In this document: positions 58,411-64,000 of the stretch, in pieces
How the letters are laid out: each line of letters opens with the position of its first letter
How positions within the stretch are numbered: position 1 is the first letter of the stretch
Source: Brevibacillus sp042683565
GTDB taxonomy: Bacteria > Bacillota > Bacilli > Brevibacillales > Brevibacillaceae
DNA: 64,000 bases
Direction: 5' to 3'
Assembly (NCBI RefSeq): GCF_042683565.1
Contig: NZ_JBHUJW010000009.1
Coordinates: forward strand, 1-64,000
The notes under the pieces: model-generated
Seen by the model: only the letters and a program-made list of their open reading frames with translations
Told to the model about the DNA's origin: nothing
Database searches by the model: none
Made by a program: the position numbers and the translations under genes

Positions 58411-59703
58411 CTACAGCCCTTCCGTCAGCCGTGCTGCACGCCGGGAGGCTTCCCGGCTGATTTCTTCCCAGTCCAGGCTCTGCAGCTGGCGATTGCGCAT
58501 GAGGATGCGCCCGGCGACGATCGTGGTGTCCACGTCGGCACCCGTGGCGCTGTATGCGAGCAGGGAGTACAGGTCGTGTACGGGCTGCAAGTGCGGTTTG
58601 TCCAGGTCGATCAGGATGAGGTCGGCCTGTTTGCCTGCTTCGAGCGTGCCTGTCTCCCCGTCGATGCCGAGCAGCTTGGCGCTTTCGATCGTCGCCATAC
58701 GCAGCGCCTGCTCGGCCGACAGGGCGGTCGGGTCGCCGAAAACGAGCTTTTGCAGCCACGCCGCAGCCTTTACTTCCGCGAACATGTCGAGCGTCGTCGC
58801 GCTGCCTGCTCCGTCCGTACCCAAACCGACAGTGATCCCTTGGGCGGTCATCTCCCGCAGCGGTGCGACGCCGCAGCCGAGCTTGAGATTGCTGACCGGA
58901 TTGTGCGAAATGCCGCCGCGCATCCCCCGCAGCAGCCGCACGTCGTCAGCCGTCAAATGCACCGCGTGAGCGAGCAGGACGTGGTTGCCACAAAACAGAC
59001 CCAGCTCGTGCAAATACTCCGTCGGGGTCTGCTGGTAGCGCTCGCGGATTTTGGCTACTTCCTCGACGGTCTCTGCGAGATGGATGTGAACGGGAATGCG
59101 ACGGCTCCGCGCCAGCTCGATCACTTCGGACAGCGGCTGCGGCGGGCACGTGAAGGGAGCGTGCGGCCCGAGCATGGTAGTGATGCGGCCGTCGCCTGCC
59201 CCGGACCAGTTGTCGATCAGGTCCAACGCTTCTGCCATCCTGCGGCCGCCGTCATCCTCCAGGAAGACCATCCCCCTGGTCAGGCTTGCGCGCATTCCGC
59301 TGTCCAGCACAGCCTGCGCGACAGCATCCATCTGGACGTACATGTCGGCGAAGGCCGTTGTCCCGGATGCGATCATTTCCGCAGCGGCGAGCATGGTCCC
59401 CCAGTAGATGTCTTCCTTCGTCATTCGCGCTTCGGCGGGCAGCATTTTTTTGTCCAGCCAGTCCATCAGCTTCAGATCGTCAGAAAAGCCGCGCAAGAGC
59501 GACATGCTGGCATGGTTGTGCGCGTTGATCAGCCCGGGCATGGCGGCCATGCCTCTGCCGTCGATCACAGTGTCCGCCGGCTGATCGATCGCGTCGGCAA
59601 TCCGGCTGATCCGGCTCCCTTCGATGAGCAAATCCCCGACGAACGGTTTGTCGCCCTGGACCATGGTCACAATCGAGCATCCTTTGATAAGCAAACTGTT
59701 CAT
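58411..59703 (-). CDS. mtaD: Amidohydrolase, 5'-methylthioadenosine/S-adenosylhomocysteine deaminase type
   Basis: 430 aa from ATG 59703 (AGGAGG upstream on the minus strand). Amidohydrolase superfamily: metal His pair in PGLINAHNHASMSLLRGF, His in PVHIHLAETVEEV, HAVHLTADD, and Asp in VGLGTDGAGSATTLDMF. FADMYVQMD and GGISHNPVSNLKLG are typical of MTA/SAH deaminases and of the related chlorohydrolase-like enzymes. Converts the adenine moiety to hypoxanthine in methionine salvage. Divergent from the MurR-like regulator. Confidence 0.87.
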   Translation of the reverse strand: MNSLLIKGCSIVTMVQGDKPFVGDLLIEGSRISRIADAIDQPADTVIDGRGMAAMPGLINAHNHASMSLLRGFSDDLKLMDWLDKKMLPAEARMTKEDIYWGTMLAAAEMIASGTTAFADMYVQMDAVAQAVLDSGMRASLTRGMVFLEDDGGRRMAEALDLIDNWSGAGDGRITTMLGPHAPFTCPPQPLSEVIELARSRRIPVHIHLAETVEEVAKIRERYQQTPTEYLHELGLFCGNHVLLAHAVHLTADDVRLLRGMRGGISHNPVSNLKLGCGVAPLREMTAQGITVGLGTDGAGSATTLDMFAEVKAAAWLQKLVFGDPTALSAEQALRMATIESAKLLGIDGETGTLEAGKQADLILIDLDKPHLQPVHDLYSLLAYSATGADVDTTIVAGRILMRNRQLQSLDWEEISREASRRAARLTEGL

Positions 59704-59863
59704 GAACCAATTCCTCCTGTTTTCGCTGAGTCTTTCGTTTCGCCATACAGCGTAAAGCTTCACGCGACGGAAAGGTCAAGGGCAAAATGGCAAGGAGGAA
59801 GCTGGTGATTGCCAGAGTTGTCATTATATTTGTGTTTTTGAAATATTATTTACCAAATATAGA

Positions 59864-59892
59864 TTGACTAAAGAAATAATGCTACATAAAAT
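59864..59892 (+). promoter_or_regulatory. Sigma-A promoter of the murR-like operon
   Basis: TTGACT (59864-59869), 17-bp spacer, TAAAAT (59887-59892). An ATATT-7-AATAT inverted repeat lies just upstream (59843-59859). Confidence 0.65.
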
Positions 59893-59924
59893 GAGGGTAA
59901 GATTCGGAGAAAGCGGTGTCATTT

Positions 59925-60785
59925 ATGTTAAATGGAGGACTTGTCAGTTTGCAGGAGATCCTGGACGAGTTGAAACCATCGGAGCGCAAGGTGGCCCAGT
60001 TCATCCTGGCTCATCCGGAAGACGTGGTAAAACTGTCCGTACAAAAATTGGCGGAGCTGTCCGGCGTGTCCGAAGCGACGATCATTCGGCTGGCCCGTTC
60101 GCTCAATATGAAAGGCTACCAGGAGCTGAAGCTGCGCATTGCCGGCGATTTGAACAAGCAGACCGCCGTTGTCGGCAGCTACCAGGAGATCATGATGGAA
60201 GGTTCGGTGGACTCCATCATGCAGGCCGTAAGCTGGAACAATATCCAGTCGATCCAGGACACCATGTCCGTCTTGTCCAGCGATGAAGTGTTGCGGGCAG
60301 CAGATGCGCTGTCTCGGGCGCGCAAAATCGACGTATACGGAGTCGGCGCTTCCGCCGTGATCGCAGACGATATCAAGCAAAAGCTGTCCCGCATCAATCT
60401 GTGGTGCGAAGCCTATTCCGATTTCCATGCCCAGCTGACCTCTGCCGTCAATTTGAGCGAGCAGGACGTCGCATTCGGCATTTCCTACTCCGGGCAGACG
60501 GAGGACATCATTCAGTCGCTGACGGAAGCGAAGCAGCAAGGGGCGACGATCATCAGCCTGACGAAGTTCGGCTCTTCGCCGGTCGCAGATCTGGCGAACA
60601 TCCGCCTCTTTACCAGTTCCGTGGAGAAAAGCGTGCGCAGCGGCGCCATGGCGTCCCGCATCGCCCAGCTGAACGTGATTGATATTTTGTTCATCACGCT
60701 GGTCAGCCGCAAGCAGGAGGATGTGATCGCTCTTCTGGAAAAAACGCGGTTGGCCGTGAGCCGGACAAAACGCTCATCCAATTGA
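59925..60785 (+). CDS. murR: MurR/RpiR-family transcriptional regulator
   Basis: 286 aa. N-terminal HTH_6 domain (~1-80: LKPSERKVAQFILAHPEDVV, LAELSGVSEATIIRLARSLN) and a C-terminal SIS domain (~110-260) for phosphosugars (DVYGVGASAVIADDIKQKL, AFGISYSGQTEDIIQSL). Start is uncertain: ATG 59925 is used; GTG 59916 (GGAGAAAGC upstream) and TTG 59949 (TGGAGG upstream) are alternatives. Followed by a beta-lactamase-fold hydrolase and a sugar ABC system, as in MurNAc recycling loci. The specific MurNAc-6P ligand is inferred. Confidence 0.82.
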   Translation: MLNGGLVSLQEILDELKPSERKVAQFILAHPEDVVKLSVQKLAELSGVSEATIIRLARSLNMKGYQELKLRIAGDLNKQTAVVGSYQEIMMEGSVDSIMQAVSWNNIQSIQDTMSVLSSDEVLRAADALSRARKIDVYGVGASAVIADDIKQKLSRINLWCEAYSDFHAQLTSAVNLSEQDVAFGISYSGQTEDIIQSLTEAKQQGATIISLTKFGSSPVADLANIRLFTSSVEKSVRSGAMASRIAQLNVIDILFITLVSRKQEDVIALLEKTRLAVSRTKRSSN

Positions 60786-60798
60786 GGAGGCTGAGAGC

Positions 60799-61836
60799 GT
60801 GGAGCAAGTGAGGATGCTTCTGCAAGAATGGGTAGACAAAGGATTGCTGCCGGGCGCGTCCCTGCGCGTCATCCGGGGACGCGAGGTGGTCTTCGCCTGT
60901 GATGCGGGGACGGTCAGCGCAGGGGATGGACAACCGGTAACGAGCGATACTCTGTTCGACCTGGCTTCGCTGACGAAGGTGACGGCGACGCTGCCGGCAA
61001 TCCTCCTGCTGCTGCAAGAAGGGCGGATTCGGCTCGATGACCCCATCGGGAGCTACTTTCCGGATTGTCCGCCAGACAAGTCTGCGATCACGATCGCCCA
61101 GCTGCTCACCCATACGTCCGGCCTGCCCGCTGATCTGGCGGAGCGCAGGCGGGACAGCACGCTCGTCCTGCCCGAGCTGCTATATCAGCAGAAGCTGCTG
61201 GCCGCGCCGGGCAAACAGGTCGAATACAGCGATTTGGGGATGATCTGGCTGGGGCTTCTGATCGAGAGGGTAACAGGGGAGATGCTGGACGCTTTTGTTA
61301 CCCGGCGCGTCTTCTCGCCGCTAGGGATGAAGCATGCGTGTTATTGTCCGAATAATCGCGGTTTTGAAGATATTGTATCTACGGAGTATTGCCCGCTCAC
61401 AGGCCGCTACATCGTCGGCGAGGTCCACGACGAGAAGGCGTTCGCGATGGGCGGGATCGCCGGACATGCCGGACTGTTCGCGACTGCCGATGATTTGTGC
61501 CGCTATGCATTAAGCTGGATGCATGACGAGCAAGCGATCATCCGTGCAGAGTGGCGGGCGCGTGCGATCCGATGCCAGACACCTGCCGGCCAGGAACGCA
61601 GAGGCTACGGATGGCAATTAAGCGATCCGGATCGTCTGATGAGCTGCGGCTCCGGCTTTCACCCTGACAGCATCGGACATACCGGATTTACAGGAACGAG
61701 TCTGTGGATCGATCCTGTACACGAGTGGGCCGTCATTTTTCTGACGAATGCCGTTCATCTGGGACGGGACCACTCGTTGCGCCAACTGCGGCCAGTGCTT
61801 CACGATGCAGTCACAGCCCATCTCGTCAGGGCTTGA
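60799..61836 (+). CDS. Serine beta-lactamase-fold hydrolase (AmiE/YbbE-like candidate)
   Basis: 345 aa from GTG 60799 (GAGGAGG). Class C-like active-site motifs: LFDLASLTKVTATLP (SxxK), VEYSDLGMIWLG (YxN position), and IGHTGFTGTSLWI (K/HTG). No signal peptide is evident, so the site of action is unclear. In B. subtilis the related AmiE (YbbE) sits in the murQ-murR-murP-amiE-nagZ cluster and splits N-acetylmuramyl-peptide amides; the MurR neighbour here suggests the same kind of role. An esterase activity is the alternative. Confidence 0.82.
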   Translation: MEQVRMLLQEWVDKGLLPGASLRVIRGREVVFACDAGTVSAGDGQPVTSDTLFDLASLTKVTATLPAILLLLQEGRIRLDDPIGSYFPDCPPDKSAITIAQLLTHTSGLPADLAERRRDSTLVLPELLYQQKLLAAPGKQVEYSDLGMIWLGLLIERVTGEMLDAFVTRRVFSPLGMKHACYCPNNRGFEDIVSTEYCPLTGRYIVGEVHDEKAFAMGGIAGHAGLFATADDLCRYALSWMHDEQAIIRAEWRARAIRCQTPAGQERRGYGWQLSDPDRLMSCGSGFHPDSIGHTGFTGTSLWIDPVHEWAVIFLTNAVHLGRDHSLRQLRPVLHDAVTAHLVRA

Positions 61837-61887
61837 CGTCATAGATTTGGTCTCTAATCCAGGAAGAAAAACGGGGGAGGGTTCAGT

Positions 61888-63177
61888 ATGAAGAAGTTTC
61901 GGTATCACGCAGTAGCATCGCTGCTGCTGGCTGGCGCCATGGCGCTTACCGGCTGCAGCAGCAGTGACGGAGGAGAGGCGGCCAAGCCGGGTGAAGCGGG
62001 CGGCGGCGGGGGAGGCGGACAGCAAGTCACGCTGACCATGAACAGCTGGCGCGTGGAGGACACAGAAGGCTACAAGAAAATCATCGAGGCATTTGAGGCA
62101 GAGAACCCGAACATCAAGATTGATTTCAAGCCGCTCAAGGCAACCGAGTACAACACGATCTTGAACACAGCGCTGCAAAGCGACAGCGGGCCGGATATTT
62201 TGCAGCTTCGCCCGTACGACACTTCGCTGCCGGATGCAGGGTATCTGGAGCCGCTCGATAACATTCCGGGCATCTCCAGCTTCCCGAAAGAAGTCCTCGC
62301 AGCTGCGACCGGCAAAGACGGCAAAGTGTACGGCGTACCGCTGTCGCTCAACACCACGCAAATTTACTACAACAAGAAAATTTTCGAGCAAAACGGGATT
62401 GCGGAGCCAAAGAGCTGGGATGAACTGATCGCTGCCGCCAAGACCTTGAAGGACAAAGGCATCGTTCCGTTCTCCTTCGGGGCGAAGGAAGGCTGGCTGC
62501 TCTCATTGAGCCATGGCGTAATCGCTCCGTCGGTCCTTGGAGACAGCTACTACGACAAACTGATGAAGGGCGAGACCAACCTGCAAGGGCCGGAGTTTCT
62601 CAAATCGATTCAGCGCATGCAGGAGCTTACCCCTTATTTCCCGGAAAATTTTGTGGGGCTTGACCTTAACGACATGAGAACGCTGTTCGCGACAGAAAAA
62701 GCCGCCATGTTCATCAACGGCAGCTTTGAACTGGAAGGCATCAAAAAGCTCAACCCTGACTTGCAGCTCGATTTCTTCCCGATGCCGACGGACGACGGCA
62801 AGTCGCTCATCACGACGTGGGTGGACGGATCGTATGCCGTGAACGCCAAGTCGCCGCACAAGCAGGAAGCGTTGAAATTCATGGAATTCATGACGACCAA
62901 AAAGTTTGGCGAGCTGTTCGCCAACAGCTTGAAACGAATCAGTGCCGTCCCAGGTGTGACGACCGAGGACCCGCTGGTCAACAAAATGGCGGAGCTGTCC
63001 CAGTCCAGCCCGACCCCGTACCTGATGGTTGTCTATTTTGCCCACGGAAATCCGACGACCAAGCAAGTGCTGGAAAATTCGCTGCAGGGCATGTATCTGA
63101 ACAAATTGACGCCGGAGCAGGTGGCAGAAGAAATGCAGAAATCGGCTGCGACCTGGTTTGAACCGTTCAAAAAATAG
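61888..63177 (+). CDS. Sugar ABC transporter substrate-binding lipoprotein
   Basis: 429 aa from ATG 61888 (GGGGGAGGG). Signal peptide with lipobox ALTGC (Cys ~20), then a Ser/Gly-rich linker (EAGGGGGGGQQ). Family-1 extracellular binding fold: VTLTMNSWRVEDTEGYKKII, PDILQLRPYD, YGVPLSLNTTQIYYNKKIFE and AAMFINGSFELEGI. A MurNAc-containing or other amino-sugar ligand is plausible because of the MurR and AmiE-like genes before it. A hairpin follows, then the permease. Confidence 0.92.
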   Translation: MKKFRYHAVASLLLAGAMALTGCSSSDGGEAAKPGEAGGGGGGGQQVTLTMNSWRVEDTEGYKKIIEAFEAENPNIKIDFKPLKATEYNTILNTALQSDSGPDILQLRPYDTSLPDAGYLEPLDNIPGISSFPKEVLAAATGKDGKVYGVPLSLNTTQIYYNKKIFEQNGIAEPKSWDELIAAAKTLKDKGIVPFSFGAKEGWLLSLSHGVIAPSVLGDSYYDKLMKGETNLQGPEFLKSIQRMQELTPYFPENFVGLDLNDMRTLFATEKAAMFINGSFELEGIKKLNPDLQLDFFPMPTDDGKSLITTWVDGSYAVNAKSPHKQEALKFMEFMTTKKFGELFANSLKRISAVPGVTTEDPLVNKMAELSQSSPTPYLMVVYFAHGNPTTKQVLENSLQGMYLNKLTPEQVAEEMQKSAATWFEPFKK

Positions 63178-63186
63178 GGAGGAAGC

Positions 63187-64000
63187 ATGAAGCGGAGGCG
63201 AAAGAAGTCTTTTGCCTCCGTTCTTTCCAAGGAGGTGAGTACCATCGCGGCAGACAGGCACAGTGGACGGGCAAAGGGACAAATAAGCTGGGTGATTCAC
63301 CTGTTTCCCCTTCCAGCCTTGGCGATTTACGCACTTTTTGTGGTTTATCCGATTTTTTCGGCATTTACGTACAGCTTGTTCGACTGGAACGGCATCAAGC
63401 GCGGCGTTTTTGTCGGACTGAAAAATTTTACGACCTTGTTTACCGTCGAGCCTTATAATGAAATGTTCTGGAATGCCTTGGGTCACAATCTTCTGTATTT
63501 TGTCGTGGAGATGATTGTGCAGAACGGCATCGCGTTTATGCTTGCGTTTTTTATCTACCGCAAGCTTCGCGGGTCTGGCTTTTTGAAGGTGGCGTACTTC
63601 ATTCCGCGGCTTCTGTCCGTGATCGTCGTCGGCTTTTTGTGGAAGCTCATCTTCAACCCGAACTACGGTGCGCTCAACTCGCTGCTCGCCAAGGCAGGGC
63701 TAGAGGATTGGGCAAAGCCGTGGCTGGGAGATCCGGACACCGCGCTGATGTCCATTATTCTCGTCAACTGCTGGTTCGGCATCGGGTTTGCCATCCTGAT
63801 TTTCCTGGCAGGGCTGCAGGCGATTCCCGAGGAGTTGATCGAAGCGGCGCGGCTGGATGGGGCACGCGGCATCACGCTACTGCGGAAAATTATTTTGCCG
63901 CTTTGCATGCCGTCGATTACGATCATGACGATTTTGACCTTTATTCAGGCATTCGAGGCGTTCGAGCTGGTGTACGCGATGCAAGGCTCGATGGGCGAGC
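63187..64000 (+). CDS. Sugar ABC transporter permease, MalF/UgpA type (truncated by window end)
   Basis: Frame open from 63187 to the window end with no stop; 271 codons seen. Membrane helices begin at ~40 (HLFPLPALAIYALFVVYPIF), and the EAA loop IEAARLDGARGITLLRKIIL is present (~220). Start is uncertain: ATG 63187 has GGAGG only 4 nt away and would run through the hairpin; a second AAGGAGG at 63229-63235 has GTG 63235 directly on it and ATC 63244 at good distance. Partner of the binding lipoprotein upstream; a second permease should follow outside the window. Confidence 0.85.
   Translation, partial: MKRRRKKSFASVLSKEVSTIAADRHSGRAKGQISWVIHLFPLPALAIYALFVVYPIFSAFTYSLFDWNGIKRGVFVGLKNFTTLFTVEPYNEMFWNALGHNLLYFVVEMIVQNGIAFMLAFFIYRKLRGSGFLKVAYFIPRLLSVIVVGFLWKLIFNPNYGALNSLLAKAGLEDWAKPWLGDPDTALMSIILVNCWFGIGFAILIFLAGLQAIPEELIEAARLDGARGITLLRKIILPLCMPSITIMTILTFIQAFEAFELVYAMQGSMGE
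63193..63228 (+). terminator. Partial terminator between binding protein and permease
   Basis: CGGAGGCGAAA (63193-63203) pairs with TTTTGCCTCCG (63210-63220) with one wobble pair, followed by TTCTTTCC. It may reduce permease expression relative to the binding protein, as is common in sugar ABC operons. Confidence 0.5.

Overview
The window reads as chromosomal DNA of an aerobic, spore-forming Gram-positive bacterium, most like Brevibacillus or a close relative in the Paenibacillaceae. This is an inference from: an aa3-type quinol oxidase operon, a tryptophan T-box ahead of trpS, a Bacillus-type DctB/DctS/DctR sensing module, a B. megaterium-type CbiH60/CbiX cobalamin pathway, strong GGAGG ribosome-binding sites, frequent GTG/TTG starts, and abundant intrinsic terminators. 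Most genes are GC-rich; the first gene (up to about 1358) is clearly AT-rich and has a damaged 5' end.

Layout. 1-9 kb: a damaged M20 dipeptidase, a 3-hydroxyacyl-CoA dehydrogenase, a TerC/YjbE membrane protein, a small membrane protein, the four-gene qoxABCD-like oxidase operon and a minimal FAD protein. 9-14 kb: a two-component pair followed by a membrane-tethered GlxA/DJ-1-like protein, a DUF3817 protein, and a VanX-like D-Ala-D-Ala dipeptidase. 14.3-34.1 kb: a cobalamin riboswitch with a terminator, then 20 tightly packed genes for the anaerobic (early cobalt insertion) B12 pathway, running from uroporphyrinogen III methylation to nucleotide-loop assembly. 34.2-46.2 kb: a very basic glycosyltransferase-like protein diverging from a DinB-family gene; dctA, dctB, dctS and dctR for C4-dicarboxylate uptake and sensing, with an acidic secreted protein and a second two-component pair between them; then an LD-carboxypeptidase and an M20 amidohydrolase. 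46.3-54.5 kb: Dps, pantothenate kinase, PaiB, a LysR regulator diverging from a purine-type permease, a small zinc-ribbon peptide, an MFS exporter, and trpS with its T-box. 54.6-64 kb: two M20-type hydrolases, a DUF2642-like small protein, an UPF0173 hydrolase, an MtaD-like deaminase, then a MurR/RpiR regulator, a beta-lactamase-fold hydrolase, a sugar-binding lipoprotein and an ABC permease cut by the window end.

How parts work together. In the B12 operon CobA and SirC make sirohydrochlorin, CbiX inserts cobalt, CbiL/CbiH60/CbiF/CbiG/CbiD/CbiJ/CbiET/CbiC build cobyrinate, CbiA and CbiP amidate it, CobO adenosylates it, and CbiB/CobD/CobU/CobS/CobT/CobC attach the lower ligand; no cobalt transporter is seen here. 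DctB and DctS should sense C4-dicarboxylates and DctR activate dctA, whose promoter carries a weak -35, a four-unit 9-bp direct repeat and a cre-like site. The last cluster looks like uptake and recycling of cell-wall sugars.

No CRISPR array, IS element, tRNA or rRNA was seen. The less ordinary candidates are the two-component/GlxA-DJ-1 membrane module, the 9-bp repeat array at dctA, the His/Met-rich tails on the oxidase subunits and CbiX, an apparent ATT start for a histidine kinase, the basic glycosyltransferase-like protein with a perfect palindrome in its promoter region, and the acidic stalk-domain protein.
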